A DNA stretch of 64,000 nt, taken from Porifericola rhodea (GTDB taxonomy: Bacteria; Bacteroidota; Bacteroidia; Cytophagales; Cyclobacteriaceae). Numbering within the stretch: the first letter of the stretch is position 1; every line of letters begins with the position of its first letter. The position numbers and the translations under genes are program-made. The stretch is taken from positions 612,354 through 676,353 of the forward strand of contig NZ_CP119421.1 in NCBI RefSeq assembly GCF_030506305.1. Direction: 5' to 3'. This document shows positions 25,457-35,147 of this stretch, piece after piece. Below the pieces are notes generated by a model, which saw only the letters and a program-made list of their open reading frames with translations, had not been told where the DNA came from and did not search any database.

Positions 25457-26839
25457 CTATCGCCCGATGATCAGCTTTTGTCCCGGCTTAATATTGTTGC
25501 TCGTCAGGTTGTTGAGCTCTTTAATCTTAGCCACACTCAAACCTTGATAACGCTTAGAAATCTCCCAAAGTGAGTCTCCAGGTTGCACAAGGTGGATTTT
25601 GCTGTTAGGTACAGGACGACTACCTCCTGAAGAGGCTAACTGACTGGCACTAGGCTTTACCCAAATCGCTAACTTCTGTCCGGCATAAATACGGCTTCCA
25701 CGGATATTGTTCCAAGAGCGTAAATCTGACAGGCGCACACCATGGCGCTCTGCAATTACACCCAAAACATCTCCACTACGAACACGGTAATATACCTTCT
25801 CACGATTATAAGTATTACCGGCTTGCTTCTGAGCTACCAAAATCATCTGATCCTGCAATTCTTTGGTACCTGAAGAATCTAATATGGCTGCGGTATTGGC
25901 TGCTATAAAATCATACTTGTCTGCTGGTATGAGCAAAGGATAGTTCTTCGCATTTTCAGGAACAGCCTTTCTTTTTAGTTCAGGGTTTAAGCGAGTTAGA
26001 TCTTCTTCGCATACATTAATCTGCTCAGCCAGGGCTTTAAGACTTACAAACTGACTTACCCAGAGTGTATCTGTTTCCATAGGGTATTCAGGTAATTCTT
26101 CTCTTAAGTTATGCTCATCCAGATAGTTTAAAGTATACAAAACAGCTACAAACTGAGGCACATAGCTCCTGGTCTCACGTGGTAGATAATTGTAAATTGA
26201 CCAGAAATCTCTTTTATAACCTGAACGACGTATTGCTTTACGAACATTGCCTGGCCCGGTATTGTATGCAGCAAGCGCCAGCTCCCAGTCATCAAACATA
26301 TTGTAAAGCTGCTTAAGATATTTGCAGGCTGCTTCAGTAGATTTTTCAGGATTCATACGCTCATCCACGTACCAGTCCTGATCCAGACCGTACATACGTC
26401 CTGTGCTGGGCATAAATTGCCAAAGTCCCATTGCTCCTACTCTTGACTTAGCTTCAGGGTTAAGACCTGACTCAACAATAGAGAGGTACTTCAATTCTTC
26501 AGGGATTCCGTATTTTTTAAGATATTTCTCGAAGAGAGGAAAATAAAGCTCGGTACGGCGAACGACCATACGTGTGTAGTCCCGATTTCTGATAGTGAAG
26601 TAGTCTACAAAAGATTTTACTCTACTGTTAAAAACCAGCGGCATATCTTTCTCAAGACAGGCGATTCTGTCTTCTACCAAATCATAAGGTGCATCAGGAA
26701 TATATTCGTAATCATATTTTGGCTCATATAGATTTGTTATCACAGAGTCTGTAGGAGCATCGTGAGAAAATACTGCATAGGAAGGCACACTCCCCACCGC
26801 ACAAAGACAAATTACCAGAGCACCCAAAATTTTTAACAT
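25457..26839 (-). CDS. MltD-like lytic transglycosylase with two LysM domains
   Basis: The 460-residue exported enzyme should cleave peptidoglycan glycan strands to 1,6-anhydro-muropeptides. A signal peptide covers residues 1-22. The SLT domain (about 100-250) has the catalytic glutamate E123 in SIVESGLNP, then GAMGLWQFMPSTGRMYGL and AYNTGPGNV. Two LysM modules lie at about 352-397 (YRVRSGDVLGVIAERHGV) and 417-460 (HLVQPGDSLWEISKRYQGL) for wall binding. A GTG one codon earlier (26842) is an alternative start, but the ATG at 26839 is better. It lies in a minus-strand run with gatA and DUF4837. Confidence 0.94.
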   Translation of the reverse strand: MLKILGALVICLCAVGSVPSYAVFSHDAPTDSVITNLYEPKYDYEYIPDAPYDLVEDRIACLEKDMPLVFNSRVKSFVDYFTIRNRDYTRMVVRRTELYFPLFEKYLKKYGIPEELKYLSIVESGLNPEAKSRVGAMGLWQFMPSTGRMYGLDQDWYVDERMNPEKSTEAACKYLKQLYNMFDDWELALAAYNTGPGNVRKAIRRSGYKRDFWSIYNYLPRETRSYVPQFVAVLYTLNYLDEHNLREELPEYPMETDTLWVSQFVSLKALAEQINVCEEDLTRLNPELKRKAVPENAKNYPLLIPADKYDFIAANTAAILDSSGTKELQDQMILVAQKQAGNTYNREKVYYRVRSGDVLGVIAERHGVRLSDLRSWNNIRGSRIYAGQKLAIWVKPSASQLASSGGSRPVPNSKIHLVQPGDSLWEISKRYQGLSVAKIKELNNLTSNNIKPGQKLIIGR

Positions 26840-26955
26840 CACCTTATTGATTTAGCTTTACTTTCAAAAATCTGTATTTGTATGACTACAAAATCCATAC
26901 AAAATATGAAAAAAGTTGGGATATTTAAAACGTATTTAGCAGTAAGACATTGCTT

Positions 26956-28380
26956 TTATCCTAAATTATCTAAAATATGTTTAGATAATGCAAAAAGTTT
27001 TTCTTCCTGAAAGGAGGCTGTCATAAGCTGCAAGCCGATTGGCAAACCATTCTTATCTTCTCCATGGGGAATAGAAATGGCTGGTACACCAGCAATTGAA
27101 GCCTGTACTGTAAATAAGTCTGCCAGATACATTTCCAGAGGTGTATTAGTAGCCCCTATTTTGAATGCAGTTGTTGGCGTTGTGGGAAGTACGATAAAAT
27201 CGTAATCTGCTAAAATATTCAGAGTAGCATCTCTTAGCAGTCTTCTTACCTTTTGGGCTTTGGTATAGTAAGCATCATAATAGCTGGCACTGAGCACAAA
27301 AGTTCCCAGCATAATTCGCCTCTTTACCTCTTCTCCAAAACCCTCCGCACGGCTTTTCTTATACATGCTTTCCAGATTTTGTGCTTCTTTACTGCGGTAG
27401 CCATACTTGACACCATCAAAACGTGAGAGGTTAGAACTAGCCTCCGCCATAGTAAGAATATAATAAGTAGGCAGCAGATATTCCAACATCGGAAAATGCA
27501 CTGCTTCTACTTGATGCCCATCAGCTTTGAGGAACTGAATAGCTTTTTCAGTCTGTGCTTTAATCTCAGGGTTGAGTCCTTCATCACTCAGCGTCTCTTC
27601 TATGTAAGCAACTTTGTATTTTTGCTTTACCTCCAATGCCTGAGTATAAGCAGGCACATCTTTCTGACTTACGGTACTGTCAAACTCGTCTTTCCCTGCC
27701 ATAATTTCCAGCAGCAGTGCATTGTCTTCAATATTATTGGTAAAAATACCAATGGTATCAAAAGAAGAAGCATAGGCTAAAAGCCCATAACGTGAGATAC
27801 GCGAATAAGTAGGTTTTAGGCCTACTACTCCACAAAAAGCTGCTGGCTGCCGTACCGACCCACCGGTATCTGAACCAAGAGCAGCTGTACACATACCTGC
27901 CTGTACTGCAACTGCCGAGGCTCCTGAAGAACCACCAGGCACAGTATTCGGATCGGCAGCATTACGTGTGGGCCCAAAAGCAGAGTTTTCGTTTGAAGAT
28001 CCCATAGCAAACTCATCGCAGTTTTGCCTACCAATTATAATGGCGTCTTCGTCTAGAAGGCGTTGTACAGCTGTACCTGAAAATTGTGAGTAAAAGCCAT
28101 CCAGAATTTTACTGCTAGCTTGCAGCTTATGATCCTGATAGCACAGAACATCTTTTAGGCCAATAACCATACCTGCCAGACGCCCAGCTGTACCTTTGCG
28201 GATCTTTTTATCCACTTCTTGGGCACGTGCTAAAGCTTCATCGGCGTAAACATCCAGAAAAACATTTAAATGTTGCTGACTCTGGATGTTCTGCAAGTAA
28301 GTATTGACAATATCTTCGCAGGAGAGTGTACCCTCAACCAAATACTTTTGTATGCGGTTGAAAGACCGTAAATCTTTCAA
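26956..28380 (-). CDS. gatA: Asp-tRNA(Asn)/Glu-tRNA(Gln) amidotransferase subunit A
   Basis: This is the glutaminase subunit of GatCAB, which supplies ammonia for transamidation of Glu-tRNA(Gln) or Asp-tRNA(Asn). The 474-residue product carries the amidase signature triad: K76 (IGLKDVL), the cis-serine S151 (GGSSGAS) and the nucleophile S175 (DTGGSVRQPA). The start appears to be TTG at 28380, 13 bases after the tatA stop; there is no nearby ATG and the N-terminus aligns naturally from here. gatB and gatC are not in the window. Confidence 0.95.
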   Translation of the reverse strand: MKDLRSFNRIQKYLVEGTLSCEDIVNTYLQNIQSQQHLNVFLDVYADEALARAQEVDKKIRKGTAGRLAGMVIGLKDVLCYQDHKLQASSKILDGFYSQFSGTAVQRLLDEDAIIIGRQNCDEFAMGSSNENSAFGPTRNAADPNTVPGGSSGASAVAVQAGMCTAALGSDTGGSVRQPAAFCGVVGLKPTYSRISRYGLLAYASSFDTIGIFTNNIEDNALLLEIMAGKDEFDSTVSQKDVPAYTQALEVKQKYKVAYIEETLSDEGLNPEIKAQTEKAIQFLKADGHQVEAVHFPMLEYLLPTYYILTMAEASSNLSRFDGVKYGYRSKEAQNLESMYKKSRAEGFGEEVKRRIMLGTFVLSASYYDAYYTKAQKVRRLLRDATLNILADYDFIVLPTTPTTAFKIGATNTPLEMYLADLFTVQASIAGVPAISIPHGEDKNGLPIGLQLMTASFQEEKLFALSKHILDNLG

Positions 28381-28393
28381 GGTATTATTCTGA

Positions 28394-28600
28394 TTATTTG
28401 CTTGCGGTAGTGTTATGAGAACCTTCCTCTATCTCGTCTTTAATTTCTTTGGTGGCATCTTTAAACTCACGGATACCGCGACCTAAACCACGTGCCAATT
28501 CAGGAATTTTCTTAGCGCCAAAAAATATTACCAGAACTAATACAATCAGAAGAATCTCCCATCCTCCTAGTCCTCCAACAAATGCTAATGTAGTGTGCAT
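28394..28600 (-). CDS. tatA: Twin-arginine translocase subunit TatA/TatE
   Basis: The 68-residue protein has a short N-terminal membrane helix (about 12-30). A hinge and amphipathic helix follow, with the family motif [22 protein letters not shown], broken here by the hinge, and an acidic tail. TatA multimers form the pore that moves folded proteins across the inner membrane. One likely client in this window is the Gfo/Idh/MocA protein with its RR signal. It is followed after 13 bases by gatA. A promoter lies at 28641-28669. Confidence 0.94.
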   Translation of the reverse strand: MHTTLAFVGGLGGWEILLIVLVLVIFFGAKKIPELARGLGRGIREFKDATKEIKDEIEEGSHNTTASK

Positions 28601-28640
28601 AGAGTGATTTTTTTAATGTGAAAAAGCTTTCACGAACATG

Positions 28641-28669
28641 TAAATATACCCAATATATCTGCCTCGCAA
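28641..28669 (-). promoter_or_regulatory. Promoter of tatA-gatA
   Basis: On the minus strand TTG (28669-28667), an 18-base spacer and TATATTTA (28648-28641, one mismatch to TAnnTTTG) lie 41 bases before the tatA ATG. Confidence 0.45.
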
Positions 28670-28788
28670 AAGTTATCTATTAATAATCAAAGGTTGGCAA
28701 TGTAAAAAAAGTTCGTTCAAAGATGCCAGTCTGAAGCCGTATTTATAGCAAAGAGGTACATAAATGCTTTAAACGTACAATTACTTCT

Positions 28789-30018
28789 TTATTTATTTTG
28801 AAGCCAGGCTTCAGGATTAAGCTTTTGGCTATTTCTCCAAATCTGAAACTGCAGCATAGATACCCCATTGCCATCTGTGTAGACCATTCCTACGGCCTCC
28901 GAAGCTTTGAGCTTTTGCCCGGTTTTTACATTTACCTCCTTGAGTCGGGAATAAACGGTAAAGTACTCACCGTGCTGCATAATTACCGCTTTAAGGTCAC
29001 CAGGTTCCGGTATAGGTGTGATCGCTTTTACTACGCCATCAAAAACGGCTCGTACTTCAGCATTTTTAACGGTTTGTATATCCACACCATCATTAGGCAC
29101 CATAATATTTTTCATGACAGGGTGCGGGTTTCTACCAAATTTTTGAGAGATAAAACCAGAGTTAACCGGCCAGTTCAACCTGTTTTTGCTCTGCTCAAAT
29201 GATACAGAAACAGCTTCATTTGAGGAGTTAAGAGCAACTCGGTCTGCTGTTTTATTTTTATTACTTCTCTCAATTTCTTTACGTATCAGGCTGGCTATCA
29301 ACTGATCTAACTCTTCTACATCCTTCTGACGCTGAGCCAGCTCTCGCCTTAGCTCTGCTTCCTGCTCATTAAGGTCTCTTACCATGCTACGTTGCTTAGC
29401 CTTAAGCGCCAACAAGTCTTTATTGGCCATAACCTGCTGGTCCAGCAGCACCCGCTGCTCCATCTGTTTGCCTTCCAGGGTGCTTCTTTGATTGGTCAGG
29501 GTCTCTTTTACTTTTTGTATTTGCTCAACCTGATTTTTTCGTGCCTCAGAATACTGCTGCATATACTTTATACGCATAAACATCTGATTAAAAGTAGAAG
29601 CAGAGAATATGAACATGAGACGGTCGTAGCTATTACTGGTTTTGCTGGTAGCATATACCATATACGCATACTCTTCTTTAAGTCTGACCAGATCTTCTTC
29701 CAGAGCTTCTATGACTCCGGTAATTTCTCGTATCTGGCTATTTAATAAACTTAGCTCGTCATTAATGGATTGAATCAGCGACTCTCGTGCTTCTATCTGC
29801 CTGTTAATGGCGTTGAGTTGCCCCAGACTACTCTTTTTACGTGTAGAGGTTTCTGAAAGAATTTGCTGAGCCTCTTTTATCTTTTGTAGGGTTTCTTTTT
29901 TTTCTTTCTCTAGCTTTTTTCTTTCAGCCTCTGTCTGCGACCAGGCAGGAGTCTGAAGCATAGCTACAAGCAGTAGAGAAAAAAGAAGGCTAGCTAGAAA
30001 GCGTTTACTTTCGTACAT
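28789..30018 (-). CDS. EnvC-like murein hydrolase activator (coiled coil plus degenerate LytM domain)
   Basis: The 409-residue exported protein starts at the ATG at 30018, overlapping the upstream gene's stop by 14 bases. The longer frame to 30117 lies inside that gene. A signal peptide (1-28, ending PAWS) is followed by a long coiled coil (about 30-250) rich in K, E, Q and L. A C-terminal LytM/M23 domain covers about 300-409. The domain lacks the metal ligands of active peptidases: NDGVDI stands for HxGxDI, YSRL for YAHL, and LQFQI for HLHFEI. This points to a protein that activates amidases, as EnvC does in E. coli, rather than cutting wall itself. Confidence 0.9.
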   Translation of the reverse strand: MYESKRFLASLLFSLLLVAMLQTPAWSQTEAERKKLEKEKKETLQKIKEAQQILSETSTRKKSSLGQLNAINRQIEARESLIQSINDELSLLNSQIREITGVIEALEEDLVRLKEEYAYMVYATSKTSNSYDRLMFIFSASTFNQMFMRIKYMQQYSEARKNQVEQIQKVKETLTNQRSTLEGKQMEQRVLLDQQVMANKDLLALKAKQRSMVRDLNEQEAELRRELAQRQKDVEELDQLIASLIRKEIERSNKNKTADRVALNSSNEAVSVSFEQSKNRLNWPVNSGFISQKFGRNPHPVMKNIMVPNDGVDIQTVKNAEVRAVFDGVVKAITPIPEPGDLKAVIMQHGEYFTVYSRLKEVNVKTGQKLKASEAVGMVYTDGNGVSMLQFQIWRNSQKLNPEAWLQNK

Positions 30019-30793
30019 ATTTTTCAGGTACAGAGAAAGGGAAACGTAGTGCCTCTTCAGTAATATTTGCTTTTTTATGCTGGATATCAATTTCTGTTCT
30101 ACGTTTTTTTCCGTCACGCTGATACATTAAAGAAACCAGGTTTTCGTAGGGAAAGACCTGCTCATTTAACATTTGAAAATCGCCATACTTAAGGCTAAGT
30201 GTATTATTACGGACACGTGTTTTGCCCATCACCTCTTCTTTCGTTCTGTCTTGCATGGCTACGCGCTCTAACTTAAGGCTACGGGCATTTACATAATTAT
30301 TGATATAAATATCCCCTTCCTCCTGCTTAACTACGTAATATTCGCTTTCTTTTTTTACCTGATCGTCCGCTCCAGGTTCAATTGGCATATCTCCTAATAA
30401 TACTGACTGAAGCAGGTCAAAATTAATGCTAAAATTAAATTTCCTGCTCAACTCCTCAAAATTATAGGCAGAATACTCCTTGTTCATCCTGTTAATAAAA
30501 ATGAGCGAGTCTTGAGTAATAATCCCTCTGGCAGCTTCTATGCCAAAGCCCGGAGTAACTGAGACCCAAATGATACTGTCTCTTTTCAGACGAATATTGG
30601 CTGTAGCGCTAAGGCTTTTGTCGTCGTTCTCAAACCTGATTTTGCTGCTGGTGCTTAGGTACTCAAAACTCAGGTCATTTACGGCAAACTCATCAGCCAT
30701 AGCCGTGTCTTTAAAACTCAGTGTTTTTTTACTACAGGCTGTGGCAAAAAGTAAAGCCAGGCAAAAAAATAAGGTCGGGGTAGTTTTATTCAT
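30005..30793 (-). CDS. DUF4292 family lipoprotein
   Basis: The 262-residue protein has a lipobox ending at C20 (ATACSKK) and a beta-rich domain typical of DUF4292. This family is found in Bacteroidota and resembles outer-membrane lipoprotein folds of the LolB/LolA sort. Segments such as DSIIWVSVTPGFGIEAARG and a repeated KSEYYVVKQ pattern support the call. The start at 30793 overlaps the TPR gene stop by 8 bases, and its own stop overlaps the EnvC-like gene start, so the three are translated as one coupled operon. Whether it moves lipoproteins or lipids is a structural inference only. Confidence 0.8.
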   Translation of the reverse strand: MNKTTPTLFFCLALLFATACSKKTLSFKDTAMADEFAVNDLSFEYLSTSSKIRFENDDKSLSATANIRLKRDSIIWVSVTPGFGIEAARGIITQDSLIFINRMNKEYSAYNFEELSRKFNFSINFDLLQSVLLGDMPIEPGADDQVKKESEYYVVKQEEGDIYINNYVNARSLKLERVAMQDRTKEEVMGKTRVRNNTLSLKYGDFQMLNEQVFPYENLVSLMYQRDGKKRRTEIDIQHKKANITEEALRFPFSVPEKYVRK

Positions 30794-32546
30794 ATAATTT
30801 TCTGTCCGCAATTTTTTTATCTATCAGATCAGAAGTATCATCCATCCCTTTAGCTTTCATCCATTGCTTAACCGCCTGGTCTACTTCGCCTAGTTTGAAC
30901 AATACATCACCATAATGCTCTACAATAACACCACTCTTATTGTTTTTTTCTATAGCTTTTTCTAAAAGTTTACGCGCCTGCTTGTACTCGCCTTTTTTAA
31001 ACAAGACCCAGGCCCTGGTATCAAGGTAGTTAGCATTTTCAGGGTTCAGTTCCAACAGACGGGTAGAAAGCTTGTCTGCATAGCTTAACTTTTCTTCGCG
31101 AAGTGCTAAGAAGTAGCTATAATTATTTAGCACATAATCGTTGGTAGGGTCTATTTTAAGTACTGCTTCGTAAGCCTGCTCAGACTTATCGTAGTTTTTA
31201 AGTTCGTTATAAACATCTCCCAAATACATACTACTGTACTTCAGTAGTTCGTCATTATTTGCCAGTCGTTTGCTTTGTTCCAGGGCATAAGCAGCTTCTT
31301 CGTAATTTTTGGATACTGAATTAGCGGCTCCATTATAAAAATACAAAACCGCCTGATTGGGAAATAGCTCCAGAGCAGACTCAGAATGTTTAATTACACT
31401 TTCTGTATCCTGCAAATCCTGAAACTCTATAGTAAGCAAGTTTTGCCATACATTAAAGTTAGTCTCTTCAAAGTCCAGAGATTTCAGGTAGTTGTCGCGA
31501 GCTCCTTCACTATCCTTAATAGCATTCAAAAAGTCCGCCTTAATCACATAGGCATTAGCCTCATCGGGATGCGTTTCTATTAACTGATCTGTTAATGCAT
31601 GCAGCATTTCTTCAGTTTCGTTGTTTGGTAGCTCTCTTATGTATTTAGCGATAAGCTCAAGCTTGAGTTTCAGGCTCAGATCAGGGTTAGCAAATGCCTC
31701 TTCCATGTTCTGGCTTGCTTTTTTGTCGCTTCCTGTGCGCTGGTAAATTTTAGATAGCATCAGGCGAGCTTCAGGATTGTTGGGTGAGGCTTCCAGTAGC
31801 TTCTCCAGATGAGGGATAGCGTCTTTCTCACGATTGTTGGATACAAATATCTCTGCCAGTGACATTACAAAAGCGGCTTCGCCAGGGAAAGCCCCCACTA
31901 GCTTTTCGCCTTCTGCAATAGCCTTGTCCAGTTTATTGAGCTTTAAATAAATTTGCTGCTTGGCTCTGATCACTTCAGGGTTAACACCAAATATTTTTTC
32001 TGCACGGTTGTACACATCCAGCCCCTGCTCGTAATCTCCCTGGTAGAGGTAAATAGCAGCCAGATCAAAGAGGTATTCGTCAGTATCTTCCAGATTGCCC
32101 AGCATACGCTCATATATTTGCGCCGCTTCAGCAAAGTTAGATTTTCTGGTAAGTATATCTGCCGTAAGCGTATAGAAGTAAGGATTTTCCGGATCTAACT
32201 CCAGTGCTTTGTTAGCATTGTTAAGCGCATTGTCCAAATCGCCACGGCCTGCCAGTATAGTCGCTATTTTAAAGTGTGCTGTACTATTAGATGGGTCACT
32301 TTCCAATGATTTTTTGAAAAGCATAAGCGCTCTATCCATATTTTCTGAGTCAAAGTCTGGCTCACTCAGAATAAAATACTTTACCCCTTCTGTAAAGTAG
32401 AAGGTAGCCTCTCTTATTTTCCTTTCCTCACGATTAGACTTCTTTTTCTTTTGTGCAAAACTGTCTGTAGAGAAGGTAATCAAAACAGCTACTAGCACAA
32501 AAATCACTCTCTGAAAGGGGCTAACAAACGGCATATTCAATTTCAT
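30786..32546 (-). CDS. Exported tetratricopeptide repeat protein
   Basis: The 586-residue protein has a signal peptide (1-31, ending SFAQ), a basic linker, and then about a dozen TPR units through the end. Examples are ALMLFKKSLESDPSNSTAHF, NANKALELDPENPYFYTLTA and a final LLEKAIEKNNKSGVIVEHYG. TPR arrays serve as protein-binding scaffolds. It is the first gene of a coupled operon with the DUF4292 lipoprotein and the EnvC-like protein, which suggests work on outer-membrane or cell-wall assembly. Confidence 0.9.
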   Translation of the reverse strand: MKLNMPFVSPFQRVIFVLVAVLITFSTDSFAQKKKKSNREERKIREATFYFTEGVKYFILSEPDFDSENMDRALMLFKKSLESDPSNSTAHFKIATILAGRGDLDNALNNANKALELDPENPYFYTLTADILTRKSNFAEAAQIYERMLGNLEDTDEYLFDLAAIYLYQGDYEQGLDVYNRAEKIFGVNPEVIRAKQQIYLKLNKLDKAIAEGEKLVGAFPGEAAFVMSLAEIFVSNNREKDAIPHLEKLLEASPNNPEARLMLSKIYQRTGSDKKASQNMEEAFANPDLSLKLKLELIAKYIRELPNNETEEMLHALTDQLIETHPDEANAYVIKADFLNAIKDSEGARDNYLKSLDFEETNFNVWQNLLTIEFQDLQDTESVIKHSESALELFPNQAVLYFYNGAANSVSKNYEEAAYALEQSKRLANNDELLKYSSMYLGDVYNELKNYDKSEQAYEAVLKIDPTNDYVLNNYSYFLALREEKLSYADKLSTRLLELNPENANYLDTRAWVLFKKGEYKQARKLLEKAIEKNNKSGVIVEHYGDVLFKLGEVDQAVKQWMKAKGMDDTSDLIDKKIADRKLYE

Positions 32547-33066
32547 TAAACGTTTTTTGGTCGCTGTAAAGCGAAGAAAGAAAACCAGACTATAGTTAAT
32601 CTGGTTTCATATTATGTTTATTAACGAGTTTAATATACTTTCTATTTCAAATTAGTCAAAAACCTAAAATTATCCGCGATACTTATAGGCTTTGTAAAAC
32701 TGCACAACAGTTTCTTCTGATAATATTTAAAGCACATTGCCAAATACAAGCAAAATACCTGACACAGAATCTTTTAAAATTACATATCCGATAACACTGC
32801 TGTACTTAAACATGCGCATTCTTAATAAAGTGTTTGCAGTGTCTTCAGCTCACTAAACTGTTATATCAACAACTTCATACTCTTAGCTATATTAACAGGA
32901 GTAAAACTCACTGAGTTCTTCAAGACTTATATTAAGCAGATGAATTAAGTCTCCTGAGCAAAACAAAATGTACGCTCAGCTTAATTTTAAGCTACTTGTT
33001 CTTAAGTTTTACTTTAGGTAATCATATTTTTAGGAGCCGTAAGGTTTAGTAGTATTTTTCTATACT
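32547..33066. other. 520-base AT-rich gap with no gene
   Basis: No open frame with coding character, tRNA or recognised riboswitch was found. A hairpin at 32584-32606 (AAACCAG/CTGGTTT, minus-strand T-rich tail TTTTCTTTCTT) may end the dut transcript. The 12-mer TTTACTTTAGGT, or a one-base variant, occurs near 33010 and 33065, and again near 36126. The copy at 33065 is the end of dut itself, so this is probably chance. Confidence 0.5.
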
Positions 33067-33507
33067 TTACTTTAGGTTAATACCTGTACTTCCATACCCC
33101 CCGGCACCTCTATCTGTTTGGCTCAGTTTGTTGGTTTCTTCCCAGCTCACCTGCGAATGAGGAGCTACTACCATCTGGGCAATACGATCGCCATGTTGTA
33201 CCGTAAATATATCGTTGGAAAGATTAACCAATAGCACTTTAATTTCACCTCTATAGTCCGCGTCTATGGTGCCAGGGCTGTTAAGTACGGTAATGCCATG
33301 TTTATATGCCATACCACTACGTGGACGTATTTGTGCCTCATAACCTACGGGCAGTTCAATAAAAAGGCCGGTACCTACCAAAGCCCGTTCCAGGGGTTTA
33401 AGCGTTATTTCTTCCTGAATGTTAGCATGCAGGTCCATGCCAGCTGCATGGGCAGTTTGGTAAGCCGGTAAAGGCTGATCAGATTGATTGATGATTCTTA
33501 CTTTCAT
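33067..33507 (-). CDS. dut: dUTP diphosphatase
   Basis: The 146-residue trimeric-type dUTPase hydrolyses dUTP to dUMP, keeping uracil out of DNA and supplying dTMP synthesis. Its motifs are in order: AGMDLHAN (22-29), [11 protein letters not shown] (motif 2), [13 protein letters not shown] (motif 3), GDRIAQMVV (motif 4), and the C-terminal [10 protein letters not shown] (motif 5) that closes over the nucleotide. Its length is standard. It lies downstream of a flippase gene on the same strand. Confidence 0.97.
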   Translation of the reverse strand: MKVRIINQSDQPLPAYQTAHAAGMDLHANIQEEITLKPLERALVGTGLFIELPVGYEAQIRPRSGMAYKHGITVLNSPGTIDADYRGEIKVLLVNLSNDIFTVQHGDRIAQMVVAPHSQVSWEETNKLSQTDRGAGGYGSTGINLK

Positions 33508-33578
33508 TAAATTTCTCAGAGGGTTTAACTTATTTTATGTGCCCAATGAATCAAATGGACACTACTTTCATGCGTAAA

Positions 33579-35078
33579 TTAAGAAATTCTTTGATATAGG
33601 AGTTTCCTCCTCTCTATCAAGTAGACAACACCTATAAAAACAAGTACTGAGCATATATTCAGCAGGTGTTTTAATAGCTCATGCTCTATTTTAATCTGGA
33701 AAGAAACATATACCATAACAAGAGCAGCTACTAAATAAAGTATAGAAGAAGTAAAGTTGTAGGGTATTGGATAATACTTTTGCCCATAGTAATAGCAGAT
33801 AATACACATTACAAAATAACATGCGATACTGGCTACGGCACATCCTAAAAGTCCTATATAAGGTATCAATAAAATATTACCAAAGAGTGTAATCATCGCA
33901 CCTAGTATACTAAAGTAAGTACCAAACTTGGTCTTATCAGTAAGTTTAAACCAGATGGTGAGGTTATTGTACACGCCAAACAATAATTTAGCCAGTAACA
34001 GAAAAGGCACTACATATAAAGCATCCAGATAACCCTTGCTTCTTAAAAACATGCTGCCAATCAGCTCAAGATTTACGCTAACACCCAATAAAATAATGAT
34101 GCTAAGGATAGTAAAGTAATGCATCACTTTGGCAAAAAGCTCCGGGGCTTCTTTATTATCTGCCTGACTAAAGAAGAATGGCTCTCCTGCGTAACGAAAG
34201 GCCTGTACCGCCAGCGTCATTAATACACTGATTTTAAAGCAGGCGCCATAAGCACCTAATGCTTCGTTAGGGCTCATGTCCGCGTAAAAGTCTGCGGGCA
34301 ACAAGTCATTGAGAAGTAATTTGTCTATGTTTTCGTTGACCATACCACCCAAGCCCATAATGAGAATAGGATAGCCGTAAGCAAGCATTTTTTTAAATAC
34401 CTGCCAGTCAATACTTAAACGTACCTGTGCAAGACTACGCCACAGCAGTATGGGTATAATTGCATTACCAATAAGGTTAGCCATAAATACATAGCCCACT
34501 CCCATATCCGGATAGTAAATAGCATCCAGAAGAGAAGAGTAAGTATGAATTTTTGGCAGTAGTATTAAAAAGAATAGATTGAGCAATACTGTCAGAACAA
34601 TGCTACTAATTTTTGTGACTGCAAATTTAAGAGGCCTGTTTTCCTGACGAAGTTTGGCATATGGTATAGCCATTACCGCATCCGTAAACATGATAAGGCC
34701 CAGCCATATTATAATATGACTACTCTCCGGATAGCCAATAAGACTGGCAATACCTCCGGAAGCCCCGATAATAATTGCAGAAAAAATAAAGCTGGTACTT
34801 AGAACAGCCGTAACCGCAGAGCTATATACCTTTTGCTGGTCTTGCGGAGCTATCTCTTTGCGGGAGACAAAGCGAAAAAAGGCAGTCTCCATACCATACG
34901 TATAGAGTATGTTGAGAAAGCCCACGTACGCATACAACTCTGTTATAGCACCATACTGAGCCGTGTCTTCAAACACAGAGGTATGGAGCGGCACAAGTGC
35001 ATAGTTGAGGAGCCTGCCTAAAATGGTGCTTACACCGTAAAAGGCAGTCTGCCCAGCCAGTTTTTTTAGTGGATTCAT
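33579..35078 (-). CDS. Oligosaccharide flippase family protein (Wzx/MATE-like)
   Basis: The 499-residue integral membrane protein has about 13-14 hydrophobic helices and the usual start LAGQTAFYGVSTILGRLLNY. It belongs to the polysaccharide biosynthesis exporters that flip undecaprenyl-linked glycans across the inner membrane. No glycosyltransferases or polymerase lie nearby, so the glycan is unknown. It precedes dut on the minus strand with a 71-base gap. Confidence 0.88.
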   Translation of the reverse strand: MNPLKKLAGQTAFYGVSTILGRLLNYALVPLHTSVFEDTAQYGAITELYAYVGFLNILYTYGMETAFFRFVSRKEIAPQDQQKVYSSAVTAVLSTSFIFSAIIIGASGGIASLIGYPESSHIIIWLGLIMFTDAVMAIPYAKLRQENRPLKFAVTKISSIVLTVLLNLFFLILLPKIHTYSSLLDAIYYPDMGVGYVFMANLIGNAIIPILLWRSLAQVRLSIDWQVFKKMLAYGYPILIMGLGGMVNENIDKLLLNDLLPADFYADMSPNEALGAYGACFKISVLMTLAVQAFRYAGEPFFFSQADNKEAPELFAKVMHYFTILSIIILLGVSVNLELIGSMFLRSKGYLDALYVVPFLLLAKLLFGVYNNLTIWFKLTDKTKFGTYFSILGAMITLFGNILLIPYIGLLGCAVASIACYFVMCIICYYYGQKYYPIPYNFTSSILYLVAALVMVYVSFQIKIEHELLKHLLNICSVLVFIGVVYLIERRKLLYQRIS

Positions 35079-35147
35079 AGATTAAGGCGCCCTTCAGTAG
35101 GGAGGTTGAACATTCACTACTGCCCTACAAACAACGTACCTAGTCGC

